From Eikenella corrodens (lineage in GTDB: Bacteria; Pseudomonadota; Gammaproteobacteria; Burkholderiales; Neisseriaceae), in assembly GCF_003990355.1 (NCBI RefSeq), contig NZ_CP034670.1:186001-250000 (forward strand): DNA of 64,000 nucleotides, given 5' to 3'. How positions within the stretch are numbered: position 1 is the stretch's first letter; every line of letters begins with the position of its first letter. The notes under the pieces were generated by a model, which searched no databases, was not told the origin of the DNA, and saw only the letters and a program-made list of their open reading frames with translations. Below are positions 46,316 to 57,567 of this stretch, piece after piece. Position numbers and translations under genes: made by a program.

Positions 46316-46360
46316 GAAAGGCTACCTGAAAACCGTTTGTTGGTTTTCAGGTAGCCTTTC
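46316..46360. terminator. Inverted uptake-sequence pair between lpxC and gnd
   Basis: AAAGGCTACCTGAAAACC and GGTTTTCAGGTAGCCTTT form a long perfect stem with runs of A and T on the two sides; it can stop both convergent genes. Confidence 0.8.
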
Positions 46361-46400
46361 TTTTGAAATATCGTTCAGCTACTCCGTTTTTCAGGTAGCT

Positions 46401-47867
<1,467 letters not shown>

Positions 47868-48187
47868 GATATTTTTAGATTACAAAGTTTGAGATTTAGT
47901 ATTGGGTTAGATTGAACCGAGTTGGCTTTCTTTAACCTAATTTTTTAATTAATTTTTTGTTGTTTATATTAGAGCGGCATAAAAATAGTGGATTATCCAG
48001 AAAATTCATTAAAACCATTTAGATAAGCCAATTAATCCCTGTTGTTTACTTGTCGTTCAACTGTGGATTGTTGTGGAATAGTGGCTGGTTTTATCGGCTG
48101 TTTGTGGATAAATCGATTATTTGCCTGCTTTGTCCGCAGAGCATAGTGGAAACAAGCCGTTGTCGTGCCGAGCCGGTACCCTGTTAT
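47868..48187. other. AT-rich intergenic region with DnaA-box-like motifs
   Basis: No gene fits this 320-bp gap. It has a strongly AT-rich part (about 47935-47975) followed by TTATCCAGA (47993-48001), TGTGGATTG (48062-48070), TGTGGAATA (48072-48080) and TGTGGATAA (48103-48111). The last is a perfect DnaA box (complement of TTATCCACA); the others have one or two mismatches. AT-rich DNA beside clustered boxes is the layout of bacterial origins. A perfect parS lies about 5.8 kb away. dnaA is not in the window, and fragments like ATAGTGGATTA may instead be Correia remnants. Confidence 0.35.
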
Positions 48188-50056
48188 TTAAGCAGCTGAT
48201 TCCGGCGGCAATACGTTCAAATATTTCAAAGACAACAGCTGCTGTTCGGCATCCAATTGGGTAACGGCCAGTTTCATGCGGGTTTTGGGCGGGATGTCGA
48301 TCGGTATGCCGTGTACGCGGCTCATCAGCGGCAGGCCATCAATACGCACCAGATCTTCTTTCAGCAATACGGCGGTCAGCTCGCGGCATTGTTCTTGTTC
48401 CAGATATATTAAGCTCCAGTAAGCTTCCATTTGGCGTTGGAAGTCGGCATAAGCAGTGTAGGTAGCGTCAAAATCGCGCAGGGCGGCGAATAGGTCGCTG
48501 CTGTTTTTTTCAAAACGCGGCGGCAAATCGGGCTTGATTAAGCTGAGCAGCTGGAGCTGGTTGATGCAGTCGGCCGCACGACGCAATGGCGAGGTGAACC
48601 AGCCGTAATGTGCCACACCCATGCCGATGTGTGGTTCGGATTGGGTACTCATGCGTACTTTGCCGCTGGTTTGTACGCGGAATAAACCGGGCAGGCCGTT
48701 TTCATCCAGCATTTGTGCCCAGGTGCTGTTGGCCAGAATCATCATTTCGGATACCAGCGTATCGATGGGCGAGCCGCGCTCGCGGCGGCTGATGCGCACG
48801 CTGCCATCGGGATTGAACTCGATGCCGTAATCGTATTGCGGGGCGCGGTTTTCTTCGTAGCGGTCACGCTGTTTTTGGCGTTCGACGGCGAAGCGGTACA
48901 GCCAGCGCAGCTGCGGTTGGCAGGGAAATTGTGTTGGCTCGTTCTCGGAGAGGCCGGTGTCGGCGTTGAAGTGCGGCTCGATGTCTTGGATACGCAGGTT
49001 ATGCTTGATAGTGAGATTTTCGAGGCGGGTTTGCGGTGTGGAGGCTACCTGAAAATCGGCATCCACTTCCACATACAGGCTCAATACCGGCCGTTTGCCT
49101 TCATCTAAGCTGAAAGTTTGAATCCAGTTCTCCGGCAACATGGTGATTTTGCCGCCAGGGTAGTAGGCTGTACTTTGTCGTTGTTTAATAAGGGTTTCGA
49201 TTGGGCTTCCGTTGGCAATGGCCAGTGTGGGTACGGCGATATGGATACCGACACGTTTGCCGCTATTTGGCAAATCCTGCACCGATAAGGCATCGTCGAT
49301 TTCGCTGGTTTCGGCATCATCAATAGAGAATGTGAGCAAATCGGCGGCATCCGGCAATTCAGGGATAGCAGGCACGGTGATTTCCGGTGCTACAGTGCCT
49401 TGCGGGAAGTGTTTGCAGCAGAAGCCGTCGAGCAGGTATTGCGGCAATGAGCTCACGCCGCCGGTTTGCCGGGCCAGCTGGTAGGCGGAAATTTTCAGTT
49501 CGGCAGCGGCTTTGGTAAAGGCTTTGTAGGTGAGCGACTGTTTGTCCGGGTTGTGCAGGATGGTACACAAATCGGCGGCAATTTCAGCGGGCAGGAGGCC
49601 TTGTGCCAATTCTTCCGCCCAAGCGGCTATTTGTGCGTCTTGCTGTTTTTTGTGCTCGATGGCAGCCAATGCCTGCTTCAGGGTGTCTTCCGGCGCGGCT
49701 TTAAATACGCCTTTGCCTTTTTTATAGAAATACATTGGTGCGGCATAGAGCGCAATCAGGGTGGCGGCCAGTTCGTGTTGGCTTGGGGGATGGCCGAAGT
49801 AGTCGGCGGCGATGCTTTGGGCGGTAAACTCGTCTTCGCCGCAAAATTCCCACAGCAGGTCGGTGTCGATTTGTGCGGCTTCGGCCTGGGCACGTTCGAG
49901 GAAAGCGTCCATCGGCTCGGTGAATTCCACGAAAACGTTGTTGGCTTTGATTTTGGCGCGTTTGCCGTGCCGGGTGTCGGCTTGGTAGGTGCTGTCGTTC
50001 TTCTGCACCACGGCGGCCACTTTGAATTGGCCGCTTTCTTCGTAGAATATATTCAT
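48188..50056 (-). CDS. RNB-domain exoribonuclease (RNase II/R-like)
   Basis: A 622-residue member of the RNase II family of 3'-5' exoribonucleases. The catalytic RNB domain (about residues 235-540) shows FSIDDAETSEIDDALSV with the clustered metal-binding aspartates, and GWFTSPLRRAADCINQLQL near its end. The N-terminal region (1-200) is not an obvious cold-shock domain, and the C-terminal S1-like part is short. This architecture differs from canonical RNase R (about 800 residues) and is closer to short RNB proteins of Neisseria. One uptake sequence lies inside the coding part near 49045. Confidence 0.88.
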   Translation of the reverse strand: MNIFYEESGQFKVAAVVQKNDSTYQADTRHGKRAKIKANNVFVEFTEPMDAFLERAQAEAAQIDTDLLWEFCGEDEFTAQSIAADYFGHPPSQHELAATLIALYAAPMYFYKKGKGVFKAAPEDTLKQALAAIEHKKQQDAQIAAWAEELAQGLLPAEIAADLCTILHNPDKQSLTYKAFTKAAAELKISAYQLARQTGGVSSLPQYLLDGFCCKHFPQGTVAPEITVPAIPELPDAADLLTFSIDDAETSEIDDALSVQDLPNSGKRVGIHIAVPTLAIANGSPIETLIKQRQSTAYYPGGKITMLPENWIQTFSLDEGKRPVLSLYVEVDADFQVASTPQTRLENLTIKHNLRIQDIEPHFNADTGLSENEPTQFPCQPQLRWLYRFAVERQKQRDRYEENRAPQYDYGIEFNPDGSVRISRRERGSPIDTLVSEMMILANSTWAQMLDENGLPGLFRVQTSGKVRMSTQSEPHIGMGVAHYGWFTSPLRRAADCINQLQLLSLIKPDLPPRFEKNSSDLFAALRDFDATYTAYADFQRQMEAYWSLIYLEQEQCRELTAVLLKEDLVRIDGLPLMSRVHGIPIDIPPKTRMKLAVTQLDAEQQLLSLKYLNVLPPESAA

Positions 50057-50187
50057 TTAAAAGGGAAAACCGCTTTATTTGGTTGGAATATTGAGATGGT
50101 GGATTTTAGCATAGAAACTGTTGGTTTCTAAGGCGTGGGAATCCCTAGCGTTGTTTGCAGATGGAGGAAATCGCCGGGTTATCTACC

Positions 50188-50291
50188 TATATTAGATTAA
50201 CAAAAATCAGGACAAGGCGGCGAGCCGCAGACAGTACACACGTTACGGCAAGGCGAGCCAACGCCGTACTGGTTTTTGTTAATTCACTATA
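50188..50291. repeat. Correia repeat element with one decayed end
   Basis: The left end reads TATATTAGATTAACAAAAA instead of TATAGTGGATTAA; the right end TTAATTCACTATA is intact, as is the core. Confidence 0.8.
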
Positions 50292-50655
50292 TAAACCGAT
50301 GGTAAGGTAAAACGGGTTATCCATACCCTAACGGAAATGTGTTATGAGAAACAGTTTCTTAATAGCCTGAAATAGCGGTAGAAGAATTTGTGCGGCTTCG
50401 TTAATCACCACAATATGATGAAGCCGCACCAAGGTTTGGATGGCAATATGCCGTTTAAAGTGTTATAGGCTTGTTTTCTTAGCCTGTGGTGAACTACTGG
50501 GTTATTTCTATGAATAAAGGCTACCTGAAATTTTTGATGCTTGAAGCAGATTAACAACTGTGCCGGCCTGGTAAGTAAGGGGTACGAAAGGAACAGCTTG
50601 AATTTTTTGTGCCCATCGGTTTTTGTTAATCCGCTACATGCCGCATGCAATATGT
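50292..50655. other. Gene-free stretch with an unexplained hairpin and a Correia end remnant
   Basis: No gene is recognised. GTGCGGCTTC (50390-50399) pairs perfectly with GAAGCCGCAC (50420-50429) around a 20-base loop, without a T run. A TTATCCATA near 50318 is a one-mismatch DnaA-box-like motif. TTTTTGTTAATCCGCTACA near 50620-50638 is the leftover right end of a Correia element. One Eikenella-type uptake sequence lies at about 50519. Confidence 0.4.
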
Positions 50656-51540
<885 letters not shown>

Positions 51541-51605
51541 GGTTTGGCTTCGGTGTCGGTTGGTAAAGATGCCGCATTATAGCAGCGGCTGGACATAGGA
51601 TGTCT

Positions 51606-51661
51606 TAAAGGCTACCTGAAAACGTAAACTTCAAAGCAGCGTTTCGTTTCAGGTAGCCTTT
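51606..51661 (-). terminator. Inverted uptake-sequence pair after hemL
   Basis: AAAGGCTACCTGAAAACG and CGTTTCAGGTAGCCTTT pair around about 20 bases, 15 bp beyond the hemL stop. Confidence 0.65.
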
Positions 51662-51675
51662 AAACCGCATACAGA

Positions 51676-52962
51676 TTAAGAAACCATGTGTGCCAACACA
51701 TCTGCTGCGATTGCCACGGTTTCCGCCACCAGCTCTTCCGTGTGCGCTGCCGACATAAATGCCGCTTCGTAGGCTGATGGACCGAAGGATACACCACGAT
51801 CAAGCATGCCGTGGAAGAAGGTTTTGAAGGCTTCGATATTGGAGGCAGCCATATCGGCATAGTTCTGCGGCAGGCTACCTGAAAAATACAGGCCGAACAT
51901 GCCGCCCACACTGTCGGCAGTAAAGGCGATGCCGGCTTGTACTGCCGCCTGTTTCAGCCCATGCACCAGTTGCTCGGTGCGTGCGGTAAGGTTTTCGTAG
52001 AAACCCGGGCGCTGGATGATTTCCAGCGTTTTTAAACCGGCTGCCACGGCCATGGGATTGCCCGAGAGCGTGCCGGCCTGATACACACCGCCCAATGGCG
52101 AGATGCAGTCCATGATTTCACGCTTGCCGCCAAAGGCCGCCAGCGGCATACCGCCGCCAATCACCTTGCCCATGGTGGTCAAATCCGGCGTGATGCCGTG
52201 CAGCGACTGTGCGCCGCCGAGCGCCACGCGGAAGCCGGTCATCACTTCGTCGTAAATCAGCACCGTGCCGTGTTTGGCCGTCAGCTCGCGCAGGGCACGG
52301 ATGAATTCGCGCGTTGGGCGCACCAGGTTCATATTGCCGGCAAACGGCTCCAAAATCACACAGGCGATTTGGCTGCCGGCCTGGGCGAAGGTTTCTTCCA
52401 GCTGGGCTACATTATTGTATTCCAACACTAAAGTATGTTTGGTGAAATCGGCGGGCACACCGGCGGAGGAAGGGTGGCCGAAGGTGAGCAGGCCGCTGCC
52501 GGCTTTCACGAGCAGGCTGTCGGAATGGCCGTGGTAGCAGCCTTCGAATTTCACGATTTGGTCGCGCCCCGTGTAGCCGCGCGCCAAGCGGATGGCCGAC
52601 ATGGTGGCCTCGGTGCCGGAGCTTACCAGCCGCAGCCGCTCTACGCTGGGCACCAGACGGCAGATTTCCTCAGCAATTACGATTTCGGCTTCAGTGGGCG
52701 CCCCGAACGACAGCCCGCCTAAAGCCGCTTCGCGTACCGCTTCCAACACTTCCGGATGCGCGTGCCCCACGATAGCCGGCCCCCACGAGCCGACATAATC
52801 GATATAGCGTTTGCCGTTTTCGTCCCACACAAACGCCCCCTCGGCTTTTTTAATGAAGCGCGGCACGCCGCCGACGCTGCCGAAGGCGCGCACAGGTGAA
52901 TTCACGCCGCCGGGAATCACGGCTTTGGCGCGGGTGAAGAGTTGTTCGTTACGGTCGGTCAT
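51676..52962 (-). CDS. hemL: Glutamate-1-semialdehyde 2,1-aminomutase
   Basis: HemL converts glutamate-1-semialdehyde to 5-aminolevulinate, an early heme step in the C5 pathway. The PLP-lysine motif [18 protein letters not shown] and [16 protein letters not shown] are present, and the chain begins [19 protein letters not shown]. The length of 428 residues is standard. AAGGA precedes the ATG. An uptake sequence lies within the coding part near 51880 (encoding F-S-G-S-L). Confidence 0.96.
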   Translation of the reverse strand: MTDRNEQLFTRAKAVIPGGVNSPVRAFGSVGGVPRFIKKAEGAFVWDENGKRYIDYVGSWGPAIVGHAHPEVLEAVREAALGGLSFGAPTEAEIVIAEEICRLVPSVERLRLVSSGTEATMSAIRLARGYTGRDQIVKFEGCYHGHSDSLLVKAGSGLLTFGHPSSAGVPADFTKHTLVLEYNNVAQLEETFAQAGSQIACVILEPFAGNMNLVRPTREFIRALRELTAKHGTVLIYDEVMTGFRVALGGAQSLHGITPDLTTMGKVIGGGMPLAAFGGKREIMDCISPLGGVYQAGTLSGNPMAVAAGLKTLEIIQRPGFYENLTARTEQLVHGLKQAAVQAGIAFTADSVGGMFGLYFSGSLPQNYADMAASNIEAFKTFFHGMLDRGVSFGPSAYEAAFMSAAHTEELVAETVAIAADVLAHMVS

Positions 52963-53007
52963 GGGAAATCCTTGCTAGGAAAATGGGAATAGGCAGATTT
53001 TAGCAGA

Positions 53008-53299
53008 TTACAAAAGCAGCCTGCACGGCGGTTGGACACGCCACTGGGGCAACAGCCGCGCCTTCGCCACATCGCTCAACATCAGCGTGCAGCGCAGAAA
53101 CTACCGCGGCCCCGACATCTTCAATATCCAGCGACGCGACACCGAATACTTCACCCGCCTGTCGCTGTTGCACAGCCGCCTCTCCTGGAAAGGCTTCACC
53201 CCTCGCCTGAACTGGACATGGTCGCACATCCGCAGCAACCATTTCTATTACCGCTATAACAACCACCGCGTGTTTTTGGATATATTCAAGCAGTTCTGA
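53008..53299 (+). pseudogene. 3' relic of a surface lipoprotein assembly modifier (Slam) gene
   Basis: The frame encodes about 90 residues ending in a phenylalanine, including RRNYRGPDIFNIQRRDTEYF, WKGFTPRLNWTWSHIRSNHF and the terminus NNHRVFLDIFKQF. These match the last strands of the DUF560 outer-membrane barrel of Slam proteins, which display lipoproteins such as TbpB on neisserial surfaces. The N-terminal TPR part and most of the barrel are missing. The frame begins at a Kingella-type uptake sequence (53014-53025) with no start signal, so this is a recombination remnant. Confidence 0.68.
53014..53025 (+). other. Kingella-type DNA uptake sequence (king3 dialect)
   Basis: AAGCAGCCTGCA at the left junction of the Slam relic. 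Further perfect copies: 53305-53316, 57538-57549, 59791-59802, 60281-60292, 61961-61972, 63780-63791, and in reverse 60309-60320, 61989-62000, 62137-62148, 63807-63818. None was noticed between 1 and 52 kb apart from a partial one near 14010. Confidence 0.8.
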
Positions 53300-53376
53300 T
53301 AAAAAAGCAGCCTGCACTTTGCTGGTTACAGTAAAATCAAATCTATTGGCTGGCCGCACCCCCGAAAGTCCCCCCC

Positions 53377-53562
53377 ATGACCGCCCACACCTACGAACAC
53401 AAATACCGCCTTGCCGCCCAATTTGCCCGCCGCTTCCAAAACGAAAAGCGCGAACGTGCCGAAAATAGTAACGCAACGGTACTGCCAACCAAAACTGCTT
53501 TGACGCACTGCTGGAATTATTCGGCTAGGACAACTGGCTCTACATTTTTTATGACAATGACG
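53377..53562 (+). pseudogene. Decayed small gene of unknown type
   Basis: An ATG opens MTAHTYEHKYRLAAQFARRF, a plausible helical start, but the natural continuation appears to shift frame near 53470. In another frame NCFDALLELFG, a stop, then DNWLYIFYDNDE-stop follows. The joint pattern suggests a short protein broken by a frameshift and a nonsense codon. I do not recognise it. The rest of the 52963-53688 gap holds uptake sequences of Kingella type. Confidence 0.35.
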
Positions 53563-53688
53563 AATAATATGATGCAGAATAAGCTTATGATATTTTTCAG
53601 ATAGCCCAGCCTGCAAACAAAGAAAACCTTAAAACGGTCATTTCAGGCAGCCTTTTCTTTTCCCCTATTTTTTAAGAACCTTTCAATT

Positions 53689-56600
53689 ATGATTAACAAA
53701 CAAAACCTGCCCCAATTCCTAACCTATTTGGGCTTTACCCAACAAAACCAAATCTATACAAAATCCCTGCACGGAAACGAACTAAAAGTCGACTTTGCCA
53801 ATGAAAGAATCATCTATCCTAAAGGTGTAACCGCCCACCGCGACACTACCAAGAATTTCAGCCAACCTGAAAACTTCGTTGTGTTCGAATGCGTGCACAA
53901 CCTGCTGCAATCGGGCTACAAACCCGAACACATCATTTTGGAGCAGGGTATGCCCGGTGGACACGGCATGACGGGCGGATTTTGCGACATCATTGTGCAG
54001 GATAATGATGGGCAACCCTATCTGCTTATCGAATGCAAAACGGCAGACGGCGACAAAAGCAAAGAATTTTCCCGTGCATGGGCGAAGATGCAGAAAGACG
54101 GCGGACAGCTTTTCAATTATTACAACAGTTATCGCCAGGCACAATGGCTGTGTCTGTATACAAGCGATTTCGTCAACAATCAGGCAGAATCCGTTTACCA
54201 CCTGATTTCTATGAAAGATAACGACGAATATCTGGGTAGTAACGAAAAGCTACTGAGTTTCAAAAAAGTGCAGGAGGAAAATGGCTCAAAATCCGACTAT
54301 TTCAAAGTATGGAGCGAAACCTACCAGCAGGACTTTATTTCCCACAATCTATTTGAATCCGCACCATTCAATATTGGCAGTCGCCCCTACAATGTGCGCG
54401 ATTTAAAAATCGTGGACAACAACACCATTCAGAAAAAATATCACCAGTTTGCCACCATCATGCGCCAGCATAATGTTTCTGCGCGGGAAAATGCCTTTGA
54501 CAAACTGGTAAACCTATTCCTGTGCAAAGTCGTTGATGAAAAAGCAAATCCTGAAAATCTGAAAGTCTATTGGAAAGGCGCGGCCAGCGACAACCACTAT
54601 GACCTGCAAGACCGCCTGCAACAGCTTTACCAGACCGGCATGAAAGAATTTTTGGGTGAAGACGTTACCTACATCAGCGCGGAAACGCTGGACAACGCTT
54701 TTCACCTGTTTAAAAACCAAAAAGACGAAACCAAGCGCACGGTAATGGAATATTTCACCCAATTAAAATTCTATTCCAACAACCCCTTCGCTTTTTTGGA
54801 TGTGCATAACGAAAAACTCTTCTTCCAAAACGCCGTCATTCTGAAAGAAATCGTGCAGATGTTGCAGGACATCAAACTCAAAAACGAAGAAGGGCAGCAC
54901 CAGTTTCTCGGTGATTTGTTTGAAGGATTTTTAGATCAGGGCGTAAAGCAGTCCGAAGGACAGTTTTTCACGCCCATGCCGATAGTCAAATTCCTGATTT
55001 CCAGCCTGCCGTTGTCTGAACTGCTGCAAAACAGCGAAGCTCCCAAAGTAATCGACTACGCCTGCGGCGCAGGGCATTTCCTCACTGAATACGCAAGCCA
55101 AATTAAATCTCTGCTGCAAAGTGGGCAAAACCCCGCCGATTTCTACCCGCACATTTACGGCGTGGAAAAAGAATACCGCCTCTCCAAAGTCGCCAAAGTG
55201 TCCGCCTTCATGTACGGACAGGACGAAATGAACATCATCTATGCCGACGCCCTCGCCCAAAATGACGGCCTCAAAGACGGTAGCTTTTCCCTGCTCGTTG
55301 CCAATCCGCCGTACAGCGTTAAAGGCTTTCTTGCCACATTGGGCGAAGAAGACAAAGCAAAATTCACGCTCTACCCGCACGTTTCCGATGAAGACAGCTT
55401 CAACAGCATCGAGACCTTCTTTATCGAAAAAGCCAAGCAGCTTTTGCATTCAGACGGCATTGCCGTCATCGTGCTGCCGTCCAGCATCCTAACCAACGGC
55501 AATATCTATATCAAATGCCGCGAAATCATCCTGCAATACTTTGATTTGGTCGCCATTGCCGAATTCGGCTCGGGCACGTTCGGAAAAACCGGCACCAACA
55601 CCGCCACCCTGTTTTTGCGCCGCAAATCCGACACGCCAAACCTGGCTGAACACTACCAAAACCGTATAGAACAATGGCAATCGGGCAATTTCGGCTTTGA
55701 CGGATTATTTGCAGACAGCCATCTGCTTCAAAACTACTGCGGACATTGCGGTTTCGATTTGGCGCAATACCAGGCCTTTTTAACGGCACAAAGCAAGATG
55801 CCGCCCGAAATCGCCGCAACCGAAGTATTTCAGGAATACCGTAAGATTTTCGACAAGAAAAAACTGCCCAAAAGCACCGATGTGGAAAAAGCGTGGCTCG
55901 ATTTCGCTAAAGAGATTGAAGCCGACAAACTGCGCCATTTCATGCTCGCCGCCAACAATCCGCAAAATGTGCTGGTAGTGAAAATGCCGTCCGAAACCAA
56001 AGAGAAAAAAGCCTTTTTGGGTTATGAATGGAGCGCAGCAAAGGGCAACGAAGGTATCAAGTATCTGGGAGGACAGACCGAAAAGGACGAAGAAGGCCTG
56101 CAGCATTTGCAGGGTATCAACAAAATCCAAACCCCGCTCTTCAACCCGCAAAACCTGTTTGATGAAGACAAACTCAACAGCCTGATACGGCAAAATTTTT
56201 CAGGTAGCCTGCAAAACATACCCGAACACCTGGCAAACTTCGCCACACTGCTGCCGCTGGCGGAAATGCTTGATTTTGGGCGGGCGGATTTTGATAAAGC
56301 TATTCGGATGAGCGTGCAGAAGAAGGTGGAAATTGTAAGTAAGTATCCATTGGTGAAGTTGGCTGATGTTACTGAAATTTTAAGTGGGGGAACGCCAAGT
56401 ACAAATAATGCTGAGTATTGGGATAATGGTACAATTTTTTGGGCAACACTTGTTGACACCAAAGAGAAATACTTAACTAAAACAGAGCGCAAAATAACAG
56501 AGAAGGGGCTAAATTCTAGTAGTGCAAAATTATTACCCGTAAATACAGTTATTTTTTCAAGTCGCGCAACCATTGGAGATGTAACGATTGCAAAGGTTGA

Positions 56601-56916
56601 AACAGCAACCAACCAAGGATATAAAAACTTCATCTGCAATCCAAACGCTATAAATTATGAATACCTGTATTACATCCTTAAACAGCAAGCAAAAAATATT
56701 GAAAGTCTAGCTAGCGGCATGACTTATAAAGAAATTAGCAAAACCGAGATTGGAAATTTTAAAATCCCGCTCCCACCCTTAGATATCCAGCAAAAAATCG
56801 TGGAAGAATGTCAAAAAATTGATGACGAATTTAACCGCACCCGCATGAAGATTGAAGAATACCGTGCCAAAATAACCAATATATTCAATGGATTGGAAGT
56901 GATTCGGGGGGGGTAA
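53689..56916 (+). CDS. Fused restriction-modification protein (HsdR_N nuclease, N6-adenine methylase, first specificity domain), Type IIG-like
   Basis: A 1075-residue protein in three parts. Residues 1-200 resemble the HSDR_N nuclease domain, with PD-(D/E)xK residues Asp100 (GGFCDII) and Glu115-Lys117 (LIECKTA). Residues about 300-720 form an N6-adenine methylase with the SAM motif DYACGAGHFL near 457 and the catalytic NPPY near 540. From about 885 a Type I-like target recognition domain begins (VKLADVTEILSGGTPS), with a helical spacer at the end. The frame stops (TAA 56914-56916) right after a G8 tract at 56906-56913. The second recognition domain continues in the next frame. Base composition is lower in GC than the host genes. 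No clear ribosome site is visible. Confidence 0.85.
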   Translation: MINKQNLPQFLTYLGFTQQNQIYTKSLHGNELKVDFANERIIYPKGVTAHRDTTKNFSQPENFVVFECVHNLLQSGYKPEHIILEQGMPGGHGMTGGFCDIIVQDNDGQPYLLIECKTADGDKSKEFSRAWAKMQKDGGQLFNYYNSYRQAQWLCLYTSDFVNNQAESVYHLISMKDNDEYLGSNEKLLSFKKVQEENGSKSDYFKVWSETYQQDFISHNLFESAPFNIGSRPYNVRDLKIVDNNTIQKKYHQFATIMRQHNVSARENAFDKLVNLFLCKVVDEKANPENLKVYWKGAASDNHYDLQDRLQQLYQTGMKEFLGEDVTYISAETLDNAFHLFKNQKDETKRTVMEYFTQLKFYSNNPFAFLDVHNEKLFFQNAVILKEIVQMLQDIKLKNEEGQHQFLGDLFEGFLDQGVKQSEGQFFTPMPIVKFLISSLPLSELLQNSEAPKVIDYACGAGHFLTEYASQIKSLLQSGQNPADFYPHIYGVEKEYRLSKVAKVSAFMYGQDEMNIIYADALAQNDGLKDGSFSLLVANPPYSVKGFLATLGEEDKAKFTLYPHVSDEDSFNSIETFFIEKAKQLLHSDGIAVIVLPSSILTNGNIYIKCREIILQYFDLVAIAEFGSGTFGKTGTNTATLFLRRKSDTPNLAEHYQNRIEQWQSGNFGFDGLFADSHLLQNYCGHCGFDLAQYQAFLTAQSKMPPEIAATEVFQEYRKIFDKKKLPKSTDVEKAWLDFAKEIEADKLRHFMLAANNPQNVLVVKMPSETKEKKAFLGYEWSAAKGNEGIKYLGGQTEKDEEGLQHLQGINKIQTPLFNPQNLFDEDKLNSLIRQNFSGSLQNIPEHLANFATLLPLAEMLDFGRADFDKAIRMSVQKKVEIVSKYPLVKLADVTEILSGGTPSTNNAEYWDNGTIFWATLVDTKEKYLTKTERKITEKGLNSSSAKLLPVNTVIFSSRATIGDVTIAKVETATNQGYKNFICNPNAINYEYLYYILKQQAKNIESLASGMTYKEISKTEIGNFKIPLPPLDIQQKIVEECQKIDDEFNRTRMKIEEYRAKITNIFNGLEVIRGG
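56906..56913 (+). repeat. G8 homopolymer tract at the junction of two specificity domains
   Basis: Eight consecutive G residues precede the TAA of the M-S1 frame. Adding one G removes that stop and reads V-K-R-F-K-I-S-E-L-N straight into the downstream recognition-domain frame. Such tracts vary in length by slipped-strand mispairing in Neisseriaceae. Confidence 0.85.
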
Positions 56917-56942
56917 AACGCTTTAAGATCAGTGAGTTAAAT

Positions 56943-57473
56943 GTGCTGTTAAAACGTGGCAAATCACCAAAATATGGCAGCTCTGCTATCCAGGTCATCA
57001 AGTCGGGACAAGCTCGCGGATACGGCGAGTTTGATTTCAAAGAACCCTTTTTCTTAGCTGATGATTTCGTTTTAGACGAACGAAAACTACAAAAGGGAGA
57101 TATTTTGATTAACTCGACAGGTGTTGGAACAGCCGGGCGAGTTACGTTATTTGATTTAGATGGGGATTTTGTCGCAGACAGCCACATCACTATTTTTAGA
57201 ACCAATGATAAGGTACTGCCCAAATTTGCCCTTTATTCGTTGGCACACATTGGCTTTAAAACTATCGAGAAAATGGCAAATGGTGCTAGCGGACAAATTG
57301 AACTGACTTTAAGCACCATTGGAAATATTGCTTTTTTTGTTCCCGATTTGGAAACCCAAAAATCCATCATCGCCCAAATTAACGAATATGAAGCCGAAAT
57401 CGCCGCCTGCGAGCGGGAAATCCAGTCCCTGCCCGCGCAAAGGCAGGCAGTGTTGGCAAAGTATCTAAATTAG
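56943..57473 (+). CDS. Second target recognition domain of the restriction-modification system, out of frame with the first
   Basis: A 176-residue frame (GTG start, no ribosome site) with Type I HsdS-like features: LLKRGKSPKYG at the start, GDILINSTGVGTAGRV in the middle, and a C-terminal helix EYEAEIAACEREIQSLPAQR that matches the spacer helix ending the first domain. It reads in the frame reached from the upstream gene by one extra G in the G8 tract, giving a fused protein of 1261 residues. As a stand-alone frame it is probably not translated in this G8 state. Its stop codon lies inside a tandem repeat. Confidence 0.78.
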   Translation: MLLKRGKSPKYGSSAIQVIKSGQARGYGEFDFKEPFFLADDFVLDERKLQKGDILINSTGVGTAGRVTLFDLDGDFVADSHITIFRTNDKVLPKFALYSLAHIGFKTIEKMANGASGQIELTLSTIGNIAFFVPDLETQKSIIAQINEYEAEIAACEREIQSLPAQRQAVLAKYLN

Positions 57474-57512
57474 AACAAGGATATATCTATATTAGAACAA
57501 GGATATATCTAT
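57469..57512. repeat. Tandem duplication of a 22-bp unit
   Basis: ATTAGAACAAGGATATATCT plus AT occurs twice in direct succession. The first copy includes the stop codon of the second specificity domain. The unit is AT-rich and not found elsewhere in the window by eye. Confidence 0.85.
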
Positions 57513-57518
57513 TCATTC

Positions 57519-57549
57519 TTTTTCAGGCTGCCTGAAAAAGCAGCCTGCA
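57519..57549 (+). terminator. Hairpin of Simonsiella/Kingella-type uptake sequences before tex
   Basis: TTTTTCAGGC and GCCTGAAAAA form a perfect 10-bp stem with a single-base loop, followed by AAGCAGCCTGCA. It follows the restriction-modification genes. Confidence 0.65.
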
Positions 57550-57567
57550 CCCATCCAAAGGACCCCC

